The notes under the pieces were generated by a model that saw only the letters and a program-made list of their open reading frames with translations, was not told where the DNA came from and searched no databases. A stretch of 64,000 nucleotides of DNA, from positions 63,194,806 to 63,258,805 of the forward strand of contig NC_065531.1 of assembly GCF_020184175.1 (NCBI RefSeq), written 5' to 3'. Below are positions 53,201-64,000 of this stretch, in pieces. The position numbers and the translations under genes are program-made. The number at the start of each line of letters is the position of its first letter. Within the stretch, counting starts at the first letter, position 1. This stretch comes from Aphis gossypii. Taxonomy: Eukaryota > Arthropoda > Insecta > Hemiptera > Aphididae.

Positions 53201-56200
53201 CTATATTATATATATATAAAGTCTATACAACTGCGTAGTAACATTATTTATACATTAAATACGATACTATTACGTAACAAGAAACCCTCATAAAACTCAT
53301 TTTGTTAAAAAAATATATTAATAAAGATTAAAATGTACAATCCAAGTTTTAGGAAAAATACTAAATCAAATTAAAAATACCATCGGTTTTTGAAATAATT
53401 CTTAATAGGTACTTAATAAACTTAACGTTTATTTTAAAACTAATGATTGAAATAATAATGAATTTTGGAATATATTTTGAACCCTAATATAAAAGAGCTC
53501 TGTTATTAATAGGTAGATATATAATTAAAATAGTTGTTAATTACATGCGTTGAATTTAAAATTTAAATAATATATACCTATATCTTTGTGTACATAATGT
53601 TGAACAATTTGCTTAGAAGTTAGACGTTAAGGAAAGTTATTTAAAAGACGTTTAAATGATGGAAAATTGAAAATTAAGTAGTTATAATTAGACATTAGTT
53701 AGTGATAAAAAAGGATCTATTATAAAGATGGGTGATTTATAGAATCACGATATTTGAAAATACAGTAGAACTTTATTATCGAAACTAATTGGAATCATAC
53801 CTAGTTCGGATACTGGGAATATTAAAAAAAAAATTATAGATGCAATTTCATATCTAATTTGTGATATTAATGTATCATATTAAATTTATTGTTAGTATAT
53901 AATATATAATATCTATAAATAGTAAATACATTATAAATATATAATTATTATTCATAATAAGTTGTAACAATAATGATAAAATCAGTGTTACAATTAATAT
54001 ATTTGGATAATAGAGGGTTTGTATAAAGGAGGTTCAAATAATAAAGGTCTACTATACTATAAAAATTAATGAAATTTGTTTAAAAGATATATCAACTGAA
54101 AAATGACCTAATAATCAATAGATCTAAACTAATTTTTTTAAATTACTTTCAAAATCATACGTTTTCATTAAAACATATTATTTTTGTTTTATTATTTTTA
54201 TAGAATTATTAACCATGTATTATACCAATAGGCAATAACATGTTTAAAATTTAAATCTCTATTCTCTACATCCTTCTTTCTGTCATGACCACGCACAGTT
54301 CATAAATTCTAGTGAAAATATTTTACTTTTATTTAACTGATTTAAAACCTTATCTTGTATAGTTCTATTATACTCATATTTATTTATTTCTTATTCCACG
54401 TTCTGAGTGCTTTAGAAGATTTATCAAGTATAATATATATATTATTATTATTTTTGTATATGATTTATTCGGGATTCATTCTTCTTTATGATTAAATAAA
54501 AAATGAATGAAATGCTTTCAATAAGTTTAAATATTCAATACAAGATTATTCCATAGCAACTGAACGAATACGAATTAAATTAATTTGATTCTTTAAGTAC
54601 TTAATAAAATCGATAATCAAATAACAATCAATTAAAAATACTCCGGTTCAACAAAATCGTATATAATTTCAAATTAGATTTTTTTGAATTTAACGTATTT
54701 ATAATGTGTACCATAAATTATAAAAAAACGCTAGAGGGTTAACGGTTGGTTAAACATTATTTAAATATATTTCTAGATACTATTATGTAATTAGGTATAG
54801 GTAATATTTATTCCATTTTATTTTTAAAAGGTATTTGTGGGTTATAATTATTGAACACGGGATAAATCATGTTTAGATAATATAGGTATGCACTTGTCTA
54901 TCTCTAATACTATACATAGGCCGTTATTAATAGTGTTAATGCGTTTTGCAATTTGGTAGGTATTAATGTATTGAAATTATTAAACTTAACAATTCACGTT
55001 GTCAAAATTTTATTGTCACAATCCTTCAAACGTTTGTAACGAAAAATTTGATCATCTCCGCGTATATTTAAGCTACCCGCAGTAAGCGTATATCTAGGTA
55101 CACATTACATTAGCCACACCAATTTTATAGATTTTTTTAAAATAAAAAAATCCGTTCTATATTTTATTTACATAGTAGATAAGTAAGTACACGGGTTAAT
55201 GTGTAAAATATGTAAACCACACAAATTGGTTTCACTCGAAAATTGTTTACCCGTTATACCTTTGCTTTCAAACGTCCTATGGTCTACGGAGGTAGATCGA
55301 TGTTTATTATTATTATATTTATATTCGCGTCACGAACACTATTACGTAAATAGACGATTTTGTTGCTGTAGATCGTGAATTTCTGATGGCTGATGCGCTT
55401 TCGACTAACTACGGATCGTAATAATGTATTATATTGTGTTCGACAATACAGCGTTAGGTCGTCATCGTAATTGCTGAAATAATGATAATAATTCATAATT
55501 ATACTATGTACCTATCTCATATTATAATATTGAATTCAAATCGCTGGCGCACGTTGCACGCATAATCGTGCCCGTTGGTTCAATTAGCGTTGGATGAAAA
55601 AGAGGAGTGAAATTCGGCTTGGAAAGACTTGGTTTTTAATTGCTATTGACTATAATATTATTATCTAACTTTATAGTAGTGCTTATATCAACCACTATCG
55701 GCACATTTATAGACGTATATAAAATAAGGATATATTCTATTTGACGCATAAGAAACAAAATAATATACTAGGTATTTTATAATTTATTCAATGAGAATCC
55801 TAGTTTTAATTTGAGTTGAATTTGGTTTTGTGTTTGATTACACTTTTATCGTTTTATCCTTTATTGACGTGCGTCTAAGATAGAGAGTTGTGCATAGGCG
55901 ATTTTGTGTCTAGTGAGTTAGTAATGCTTTACACATTTTTAGCCGGCCCTACTGAACAATACTTTTTTAGGTAATCATATCTTCTTTTCAGTGGATTAAA
56001 TTCATTATATTAATATATTACAAAAATTGAGTTATCTTCATCTATTAATGGGAGTTGTGTCACTGTGCTAATTTTAACGATTATCGCCTAAAATATAATA
56101 ATGTATTAATGACTAATGTATAAAATTATTACATATATATATATATCATACTATTGAGTAGAATAAAGATTGTATACTATTTAAATCCGAAGATACGTCC

Positions 56201-58631
56201 ATAAGTCTAAAGCCGATACTTATCTTCATAAGCGGATAATTGGTTACATTCGTGGGAGGGCTTAACATGTTTGTCTTATCTGTGTAAATACATATTTTTA
56301 GGCACTTCGACCGTCTGGTGTGGCTTTATTACGTTTTTGGGGGGCTTAAGCCGCTCCAAGTTCCCCTAATATCCGTCTATGCTTATCTTAGATTCTTGGC
56401 ATTGATAAATAATTGTATAGTTATTCATTTAATCAACATTGAATATCCATATTTAAAACTCAATATATTTTTTTTATTATTCATATTATGTAAACTTTTT
56501 AAATTAATATTTGCCGGATTTCTATTCCCAAATGAATTGTTATATTCTTATCAGTATGCTTATAGTTGTAAAATAGTGATTTCTATAAAATATTGAAAAT
56601 ACGCACGGGTGATATAAATTAATTTGGAAACGAATTATACTCTTGACTCTATAGTCTGTAGGGGCCATCATGTTTTTATATTTTAATATGGATAATTTAT
56701 GCGAAAGTAAAGTTGTTATTAAAATTATTTGATTATTATTTTTATTTATTATTATGATGATGATACCTACGCAATATAATATAATAATTATATGCGCCAA
56801 ACGTGCTCAATTACGCACATGAGTTCCCAATTCGTGATCGAGTAAGAGCAGTCCGTGTGCCTTTCGTTTTTTCAATTATTTTGTTATAAATAATGAACTC
56901 GAATGATAGTTTTTTTTTTATTTTTCATGGCTGTAAAAATTTGTTGATTACATTTTTTTTTTTTGAGATAAATTAATATTATACCATTATACCTTTATTG
57001 ACATTTTAAAAAAAATGTCTGAATGGCGCATATTATGCATTATTTATTTATATTATCACGATGAGCTTATATTTTTATACATAATTTATAATTTTCAAAT
57101 GCTTTGATAAAATAAAAGATTGACGTATGCAAAACTTTTCACTAAACTTGTGATTTTTTCGTGATTTTTCGTGATACTTATTATACATTTTTTATTCTTA
57201 TTATTCGTTTCGTTTTGTTTCGTTTTTTTTTTTACGTTTCATTAAAATTGTTTAAATCGTTTTTAGTTGTCTTTAAAATTTGTCCATTTGAATATTATTA
57301 ACCATAGTACATAGTAGTTACATATACAGGGTGTCCCGTGAGGATTTACCCATTGCGATATCTCCTGAAATAATGGACATATCATAATTCTGATTTTTTA
57401 ATAAGACTCACAGGAATAAGAACTACAAATATTTTATGTTTTAATTTATTTTAATGTTTTGGTAAAAAAGTTAAAAAATATATTTTTTATTTAATTATTT
57501 TCAAAAAAATCGAAGATAGCCATTTTGTAGAGTTAATTTTTTGAAAATATTGACGTTTCAACATTTTGATTTCATTAATTTCCTGATTTTTAATATTTTT
57601 TCTAGTTTCTAGAAAAACAGTGAATTATTTAATACCATAGTGGTAACAAATACAGATAACGAGATATCGCAATGGGTAAATCCTCACGGGACACCCTGTA
57701 TAGGATGATTCACGCTAGTAACATTACTTCCTTTTTGTTTTTAATGGTTTATTTAACATTTGATTCTTAGAATATTTAGGTAGATACCTAAACTAAAGAA
57801 CCATATTTTAAATTACTTAGACTTGTGCAGTTGTGCCTATATTTTTTATTATTCTGCACGTATTCACGGCTTATGTAGTAGAAAAATGTTTCGATTTTCA
57901 ACTTCAATATTTTTTGGGTATGAAAGTAAATATAGTTAGTAATTGTAATAAATATTAAACATTTCTAAAAATAACATCTCAAGTAAATTTGAAAACGATA
58001 ATATATGCTATATTGATTATACTATTATACAAACTAAATAGGTATATATTATTAGTGTTATAAATTAATAATAGTATCCGAAATGGCAAAACAAATTACA
58101 AATATCTAAATTTCGAGTGAATGTTAGGCAGATTTTTTCTCTTCAAATGTTGATGTATATTAACTAGAATTTGAATAAATTCATTATTAACGAAACAAAT
58201 AATAAGGGTGGACATATTTTATGAATCGCTCTGTATGACTGTTATATTGTATTATATATTATAATAACGTTTGTGCATTTTTTTTCACCAGGTGGATCAT
58301 AAAAACCGATTCGGAAACGGGCTCACAGGTATGTTTCGGCGACTCGAACAGCTCGGTGGGCTCTGTGAGCGGCGGCAGCAACAACAACAACAACGCAAAC
58401 GCCGACGGACTTTGGGAAGGCGGTGACGTTCGGAAGGACACCGATGGCTGTGACGTAAGAACGGGTGGACCGATCGGTGCAGGTTGTATCGGGAAATCCG
58501 GTGGTGGATCGTCCTCATCCGAATTGCCGTCCATCGTCGAGCGGAACGCCAGAATCATAAAATGGCTGTGGAACTGCCGGAAAGCGAATTTGCAGCAGAC
58601 GTTATTGCCACCGACGCCTTCCTCGACTTAG
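37157..58631 (+). CDS. FAM110: FAM110 family protein, complete, 7 coding exons
   Basis: Vertebrate FAM110 proteins associate with the centrosome, spindle pole and microtubules. Exons: 37157-37292, 40884-41054, 41550-41722, 44219-44532, 45558-45669, 47459-47838 and 58292-58631, total 1626 nt and 541 residues; vertebrate members are usually about 300-370. All junctions are GT..AG and in phase. The N-terminal block includes PLKTLN (about 19-24) and KRKSAVELLQETKSLYVKS (47-65). The middle is Ser-rich and low-complexity, with polyGln (182-187), KSLPDLTD (202-209), an acidic run (DDDEDGDDD) and RPILRSKSDV (376-385). Then come QLENFFGHLGLDPEEYK (413-429), polyAsn (459-463) and the C-terminal VERNARIIKWLWNCRKAN (511-528), the most diagnostic family motif. 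The start is the first ATG after an in-frame stop. Extra length comes from disordered inserts. Exon 3 must use the acceptor ending at 41549, since the earlier AG at about 41535 would bring in a TAG. Confidence 0.9.
37293..40883 (+). other. FAM110 intron between coding exons 1 and 2
   Basis: About 3.6 kb, AT-rich. Positions 38521-39300 resemble, loosely, the dispersed element at 735-1450 (shared AACGATTCAGATAATG start and similar AT-rich phrases). No other gene or element was identified. ORFs at 39666 and 40055 (minus) are low-complexity. Confidence 0.45.
41723..44218 (+). other. FAM110 intron between coding exons 3 and 4
   Basis: About 2.5 kb, of which 1 kb is the Helitron at 41904-42929. 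The remainder is AT-rich; around 43990-44030 there is a GGGGGTGCTAAGTCGCTTAG phrase that resembles short GC patches at 48700 and 56330 and may be repeat-derived. Confidence 0.5.
41904..42929 (+). mobile_element. Non-autonomous Helitron, apparently complete (FAM110 intron)
   Basis: Begins TCTATACTAC and ends GTAGCTAG, inserted precisely between A (41903) and T (42930), as Helitrons do. A GC-rich stem, CCAC-GGGG-GTGG, lies near the 3' end. Length is 1026 bp. There is no Rep/helicase ORF. The right two thirds match 2690-3398, so the family has at least two members in 40 kb. It sits in the intron between FAM110 coding exons 3 and 4. Confidence 0.8.
44533..45557 (+). other. FAM110 intron 4, with pogo-like end fragment
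   Basis: AT-rich, about 1 kb. The segment ending near 44825 (GAGTTATCGAGGTTCCACTG followed by TATATA) matches the style of a pogo/Tigger terminal repeat in inverted orientation. Its partner end is not clear, so it is probably a fragment. The minus-strand ORF at 44435-44800 is a shadow of this and of exon 4. Confidence 0.4.
45751..45772. repeat. (CA)11 microsatellite
   Basis: Eleven perfect CA units, directly readable, about 80 bp after the donor of FAM110 exon 5. Confidence 0.95.
47263..47292. repeat. (AT)15 microsatellite
   Basis: Thirty bases of uninterrupted alternating A and T, about 170 bp upstream of FAM110 exon 6. Confidence 0.9.
53761..54056. mobile_element. Pogo/Tigger-like MITE
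   Basis: The left end TACAGTAGAACTTTATTATC and inverted right end TATAGTAGACCTTTATTATT match at 16 of 20 positions. The sequence resembles the CAGT(A/G)GAACCTC terminal repeats of pogo/Tigger elements. Flanking TA cannot be separated cleanly from the end. It is about 296 bp with no transposase. Confidence 0.55.
57325..57700. mobile_element. MITE with perfect 40-bp terminal inverted repeats
   Basis: Bases 57325-57364 and 57661-57700 are exact inverted repeats; both begin TACAGGGTGTCCCGTGAGGA when read inward. The element is 376 bp, flanked by TA (57323-57324 and 57701-57702), as for Tc1/mariner-type insertions. There is no ORF. Perfect 40-bp arms suggest recent activity or recent insertion. 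Confidence 0.85.
57701..58235. mobile_element. Possible diverged MITE abutting the previous one
   Basis: TATAGGATGATTCACGC at the left and (inverted) TACAGAGCGATTCATAA at the right share GATTCA and a TA-AG start. This is similar in style to mariner-type ends such as TACAGGGTGATCCACC at about 32715. Alignment is weak. If real, the two elements share the TA at 57701. Confidence 0.25.
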
Positions 58632-59800
58632 CACCCGGATTTAAATATAAACGCGAAAACCCAAGCTCCCTCCCCGCTGCACTTTTGTCGTATCCGTGCA
58701 CCGAGCAATCGGCTCGTGGTTTCGGTTCTGACATAACTTGTACTACTTATATTTAACCACCAATAATTTCTACTTATTTACAAATCAACATATTGAGACC
58801 ACGGTTTTAATATAATATTATTATTCATAATACAATATTATATTATATATTTATGTACCTAATTTAAATTTTACAACAATATTATATATTATGTATACGT
58901 GATATTAGAAAAAAATACTTTTACGGATTAACCGAGTACTTCCGTCTCATAACTTATTGACAATATATTATTATATTATATTAAAATATTAAACTATATA
59001 TTATATAAATACATTTTGAATTAAATATTATATATTTTATTAATTTATTTTAGATATTTCGAATTTAAGTAAGATTTTCAAAACATATTTATATATATTA
59101 TATAATATTATTAAATAGGTGTTTTAATTATTACTGTTATTATTATTGCTTAGTTATAGGCCGTCATCGTTATTTTAATATAATGTATAGCAATTCATTT
59201 GTGTACGTTTGTACGGCCTAATATTATGTACCATCAATGTATTTACTATTTAGAATTAGGACCAAAATATTCTAGTCTCAAAAGTTGAATTTTACTATGT
59301 TATCATGTTATTATTGCGTGCGTTGGATATTACTTCGTGTTTTTGAATTATTTTTAAATAATTTTTATTATTTTATTGTTGTACGTATATAGGTACTGTT
59401 TTAGATAGGTACACGGTACGCGAGATGAAGTATTAATTCAGTGCTCGAATTTAAAAGAAAATTAGGCGGGACATGCAAAAGTATAAAAAAAAATTGTACC
59501 TAACCCCCTCCAATTCAAGCACTGCATACTATAAAATTATTGTACGACTTTTACGTTATAAAAAAAAAATATAATACCTACAATTTACATTGTGTGATTC
59601 TCTTCGTGTAAACTATATAAATTTGATTCTTGTTAAAAATGTATGCATGTATACTTATTATTCTGTATAATATATTATGTACGATAGCAATCGATTACTT
59701 ACGCTGGATGTGTTTTTTTTTACGTTTAGCAATTCCTTCAATTAAATCTTATATCGCATGCAAATAATGAAATAAATAATTAACTCTTCAATCCAATTAG
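58632..59800 (+). other. FAM110 3' UTR with candidate polyadenylation site
   Basis: After the TAG (58629-58631) the DNA turns AT-rich. AATAAA at 59771-59776 is followed about 25 bp later by a GT-rich tract (GTGTGTCTGTGTCC, about 59803), the arrangement expected of a poly(A) signal. Other weaker hexamers occur, so the end is an estimate. The 86-bp hAT-like element lies inside. A second frame (58484-58756) stays open across the stop but lacks FAM110 motifs. Confidence 0.45.
59439..59524. mobile_element. Short hAT-like inverted-repeat element in the FAM110 3' region
   Basis: CAGTGCTCGAATT at the left and AATTCAAGCACTG at the right are inverted repeats with one mismatch, 86 bp end to end, in the CAGTG style of hAT ends. 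No clear 8-bp target duplication remains. It would lie inside the FAM110 3' UTR if the polyadenylation site near 59.8 kb is used. Confidence 0.45.
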
Positions 59801-62800
59801 CAGTGTGTCTGTGTCCTTAAGTCGTATTTCAGATTTTTTTCTGGACTGCGGTTGGGTGTGGAAAAAGTGCGTTTTTCATTCACTCGTTTCACGTTTGATT
59901 TATTAAACGCTCAAGTCCACATCGTGTAATTTATCACGAGGGACCAACTTACGGAGACAGTACTCACAGAAGCTTTACCAAATGTTCACAATACATATAA
60001 AAAAAACTTTATCTATATTGTAAAATTTTTCCCGATAACTTAAAAATTCATTTTTATTTTGGTTCTTTCCATTCGTTTGAAAATTCTCCAATACAGATTA
60101 AGTTCTCTTCTACGTACCTGATGTGAACATTTTTAAAATCTACTGTAAAATATAGTATTTGTAACTCTGTCCCGCTTGATATCTTTTTTTTTATATAATC
60201 TCGTTATCATACAACAATATCCTTGTTAATACTGATTACATCGGATCACTTTTAAAATATTTTGAATTCGTTTTTTATATATTTAGTTCAAATTATTTTA
60301 ACAACTGCAATGTTCCCAAATCAGTACCATTGTGGTTATTGTGTAATAACAAGATATTATATAAAAACGGTTTCGGAATAAAATTAATCACTTCATTACA
60401 GTAATAAAATCAATTTATATTTAACTTAATAAGAAGACATTATTTGTTGTGTCAAAGCATCTGTGTGTCGTTATTTTTTTGGTACTATAAATATAAAAAA
60501 GTTATTATTGTTTCAAAACCAGTTATTTTCATGTTTTAAAATTAATGATATCAAAAAAAAAAAAAAAAACGCTACGATACAAAAAAATATTGTCATCTGT
60601 ACCTATTTGTTTCGTGTACAAATTTTGTTTCTCAACTGTGGTCTGTGGTCTGTGGCTTGACTTATTTTTCGTGAGATACAGTTTTCACATATAATATTTA
60701 TTGGCATCCTATTGTGAATAAATTACATATACTTATACATAATATCCTGTGTTAGCACTACCAACTCGACCAAAATGTTTCATCAATACTAAAAAACAAT
60801 ATTTTTTATTATTAACTATTAGGTAGTATTATACCATAACCTACTGATATACTACTCATTCCTAAGGTGCCATGTCTTAGGTATAGAAGGTATTCTGCAG
60901 CAGTTTTTAAATAATTAAAAACAAGGATGTGCTAAATGATCAAACTATAACGAAAAATCGAACCTGTCACTATAGAAAAATAAGAAAACGTACGCTGTTG
61001 ACTTTCAGGTATGGAAAATTATAATCAAGGGACTTTGAAGATAGAGAGTTATGTTACGTTATTATCTACTTTAATAATATTTAAAATAATATAACTGGGT
61101 GTTAAATATGTTGATAGGTGTCAGCACTTGGCAAGGAAAATAATACATCGGACGCAATTCTAAGTAAAGTTGTTAAATATTATCGGGACGCAAATCGGAT
61201 GAAAAAGGGATCTTGGGACGCAATTCGTTTACTGCGAATATTACTTACGACGCGTTAGTAACTAGTAAGTACCTACCTATGGACTAATATTGAATATAAA
61301 TATTATTTGTTTATAATGAATGGCAATAATAACTAATAATACTCATATGTTTAATGCATTTTATTTTATGTCCGAAAAATATTGCAGTGATGCAGTTTTC
61401 GAAGTTAAATGATGAATGTATTTTCGAATAATTTTATACTTATATACATGCATACTGTTACATGGGCTTATTTCGTTAGGAAAACTTAAACAACATACAT
61501 TTGTATAATGAGTGCTAATTGAATGGCGTATTATTTTATTTTTTATTATATTATAGTGCAGTTCATTGTATAATATACAATATAATATATTCTATAATGT
61601 TATTTGTATTATATTATAAACACTTGTCTATTTAAGTACTTATATTATTAATAATAATATCTACTCATGTTTATACCGCAGGCTGTGACGGCATACATAA
61701 TAATTAATAACCTATTTGAAAAATGATAAATAGTTGTGCACGCCATACTTGGACGATTTCGTAGTAAGTTGCAAAATGATGATATACCTATTGTTTACTA
61801 TTATGACTGTTATGCATAATACACATTTATTATAAACACTGCTGTTGTTTACGTAAGTATCAGACTTAGTGTATTTTGAATAATTATATGCAGTTAAACG
61901 ACTTGTTATTTTAACGATTATTATATAATATGGATAAAACTGAATAAATTTCTAACAAAAGATGTTTAAAGAAGATTTTTGATGACAATTAAAAATTTCT
62001 TAAGTACAATAAATCAATTAATTAAATAATTTAATCACTTAGATATTTATTATTTATTTTACGGATTCTGATAGTGCTTATTTTCCTAAAAATGACGATG
62101 GTACACGAATAATCAATTATGAATCACTTGGTACTTTATTAACTACTACTATAGGTACTTACTCTTTAAATTAGTTAAGAAAACCCATTAAAAGTTTTAA
62201 GTGAAATAAAATAGGAATAAATACTTTTTGTGTACATATTCTTTTAAATATTATCTGCGTAGGTGGCTATTACAAAAAAAACATTAAGCATTATTTTCTC
62301 TACGCTACTTTAAGAATGTTTTGTGGAGAATTAAACTTCTATTTTTCAAATTATAATATTTCTTTTATAGGTACTATAAATTATTTAGCATTAAACAGGT
62401 ATATTTTCTGAAAATTTCAACGTATTAATCGAAATTCGAACGAATAGTTTTTGAACAATTTAAGTTTAAGTACTTAAAACAATATATTTGATAATATTTA
62501 CCACGAGGCATAATATAGTGATTTGAAAATCTATTAATATTTATAATTTATTAAAACGTTCCAAGTAAAATTAATAGATAGGTACTAGATCTGATATTTT
62601 ATATCTAATTTATATTTTTGAAAACCATTGTTGAGAACTATTTTTCTCAATATCAATATGTTAATAACTGTAAAACTTAGAACTCAGAATCAGGCACATA
62701 GAAATTTTCAACCTACTAAATATTTTATAGTAAAAAAGGAGGGTTCACGTTTAAAATTCATATCTCCACGTCAGGTCAATTTTAAGTTATTCAAGCATTT

Positions 62801-63270
62801 CTTGCGCAATAGCAATAGCAATTGCAAGCTGAAAGTTTAATAAAATGTGAGCTCAATTTTAATATACCTTTGTTTTATGTATAATATAATATTTTTATAA
62901 GAGAGTTAGATTCCGATTTGAGTAGCAATGTATAGAGCTAGATAAATTATTGATTTTACAATTATAATGTGTGTATGTGGTTTTTTTGTTTATAAAAACT
63001 GGAACTAGTTGGTATATTAGGGCGTTAGAAGTAAATCATTCCCCATAAATTTCTTAATAACCTGAAAAACTTAAATGACGGTAAATAGGATCCACATGCA
63101 TACATAACCGATAGATTAAAATTAAGATTCTACAGATATTGCATGGTGAATAATGCGTTAAAAATATAAACAATTAAACAGACGCAGTTGACCGCTTTTC
63201 ACAGTTGAAATAAAATTATTATTAATTAAATAAAGTACAGCGGGAAACTGGAGACTTGATTTCCGAATTT
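59801..63270. other. Intergenic DNA between converging genes
   Basis: AT-rich. Around 61150-61226 the motif GGACGCAA(A/T)TC occurs three times (61150, 61186, 61217), a degenerate tandem repeat of about 31-36 bp. ORFs at 60463 and 62628 are low-complexity with no supporting context. The minus-strand 3' UTR of the right-edge gene occupies the last few hundred bases. Confidence 0.5.
61145..61230. repeat. Degenerate tandem repeat around GGGACGCAA
   Basis: CGGACGCAATTC, CGGGACGCAAATCG and TGGGACGCAATTCG recur at spacings of 36 and 31 bp within an otherwise AT-rich spacer. It is more GC-rich than the flanks. Confidence 0.45.
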
Positions 63271-63493
63271 TTAATCGACATATTCATCGTTGTCTGCTAC
63301 TTTGACCGCTTCATCCTCATAGTCCTCAACCTCCAGTTGTAATTCAGTTTGAAATTGTTCCAGACGAACTTTGAGTTCATCCCTGATCTTCTGAAGCTTA
63401 GCTAGTTCAACATTGGCTTTCTGGATCTGGGTCTTCAATTCATTGATTTCTACAACGTCCGGGTTGTCCACACATATGTTCTTCCTCACATAT
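63271..63493 (-). CDS. Terminal exon of a coiled-coil protein, rest of gene outside window
   Basis: Minus-strand exon following the acceptor TTTATAG (AG at 63495-63494). It begins with one leftover base, then YVRKNICVDNPDVVEINELK, and runs 73 full codons to TAA at 63273-63271. The middle is a predicted coiled coil (heptad-like LKTQIQKANVELAKLQKIRD and ELKVRLEQFQTELQLEVEDY) and the end is acidic (DYEDEAVKVADNDEYVD). Lower AT and regular codon use support real coding. The upstream exon was not found before 64000, so the gene continues past the right edge. Function is not recognised; a prefoldin-like, kinetochore or other coiled-coil subunit are only possibilities. Confidence 0.7.
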
Positions 63494-64000
63494 CTATAAA
63501 TTCACCCAAACAATAAAAAAAAACGAGTAGGTTAAAATTACTAATGTACATTTATTTATTACACATGAATATAGTTTTATTTTAATGGTGGGGGCAGATG
63601 GTCAATTTTTTTGTTCGAAAAATATTTATTACTTCATGTTGCTAATAAGTTGAAAACATTATTGTCATTATGATAATATATATCTATAGATTAAATATAT
63701 TTAACCAGTACATATTATAATATATATTAGTATACAATTTGATAGTAATAAAATAAATATATTAGTTCGCTACCGAATAACATATAGAAATATATTGGTA
63801 TAATATAGTGGGTATATAATATTATATGGTCTATTAATATTTATGGAGAAAATTGTTGGCCCATTTTTTTTTTTTTTGAATAAGATAGTTTAAGCCTTAA
63901 AGGTACTATAACATCTATAAGTATATTATACACTAAAGTGAAATTCTAAAGTGCACTTGTACAGATAAAAATTTTTATAATAGGCGCTTAGAATAATTAT
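63494..64000. other. Intron or upstream sequence of the right-edge gene
   Basis: AT-rich, with no coding-like stretch. It is read as the start of an intron of the coiled-coil gene. Confidence 0.4.

Larger units (their letters stand above)
47839..58291 (+). other. FAM110 intron 6, about 10.5 kb, rich in small transposons
   Basis: AT-rich intron between the penultimate and last coding exons. It holds a hAT-like left end (CAGTGGCGTAGGAAG at about 47949), the pogo-like MITE at 53761-54056, the perfect-TIR MITE at 57325-57700 and a possible diverged MITE at 57701-58235. CpG-richer DNA around 55220-55620 may be regulatory. ORFs at 48101, 49386, 52080, 52401, 55284, 56318 and 56540 show no family signature. 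Confidence 0.45.

Noticed and set aside
58259..58558. 99- and 73-codon minus-strand ORFs over the last FAM110 exon
   Set aside because: Antisense shadows of GC-rich coding sequence.

Overview
The window looks like nuclear DNA of a sap-feeding hemipteran insect, most likely an aphid. This is an inference from composition and style: the DNA is very AT-rich, dotted with TAGGTACCTA-type motifs, with spliced genes, long introns and many small non-autonomous transposons. Nothing in it looks bacterial or viral. Most listed long ORFs are chance or opposite-strand shadows; the real genes were read exon by exon across splice sites.

Layout. Positions 1-5284 hold dispersed repeats, a 5'-truncated Helitron (about 2690-3398) and an isolated GC-rich island (about 3810-4470) that looks like a stray promoter and first exon. 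Positions 5285-8444 (minus strand) hold a complete eight-exon enolase gene, with a 5' non-coding exon and promoter near 10.3 kb. From 10.3 to 15.4 kb is a repeat-rich spacer with two strong palindromes, a 68-bp hAT element with an 8-bp target duplication, a 1.2-kb element with an 11-bp duplication, and a coding-like but broken minus-strand segment (14.6-14.95 kb).

From about 15.5 to 59.8 kb (plus strand) lies one large gene of the FAM110 family (centrosome/microtubule-associated in vertebrates). Seven coding exons between 37157 and 58631 join in frame into a predicted 541-residue protein. It carries the N-terminal KRKSAVELL...YVKS block, an ENFFGHLGLDPEE block and the C-terminal VERNARIIKWL block. 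A second coding first exon at 24226-24315, preceded by a GC-rich promoter and 5' exon near 15.56 kb, has the same splice phase, so two N-termini are predicted. The introns hold a complete non-autonomous Helitron (41904-42929), a MITE with perfect 40-bp terminal inverted repeats (57325-57700), pogo-like and hAT-like elements, and microsatellites.

At the right edge, 63271-63493 (minus strand) is the last coding exon of a coiled-coil, acidic-tailed protein whose other exons lie beyond the window; it converges on the FAM110 gene. No tRNA, rRNA or CRISPR was seen. The enolase gene is a housekeeping glycolytic gene and the FAM110 gene is probably cytoskeletal; nothing suggests they work together.
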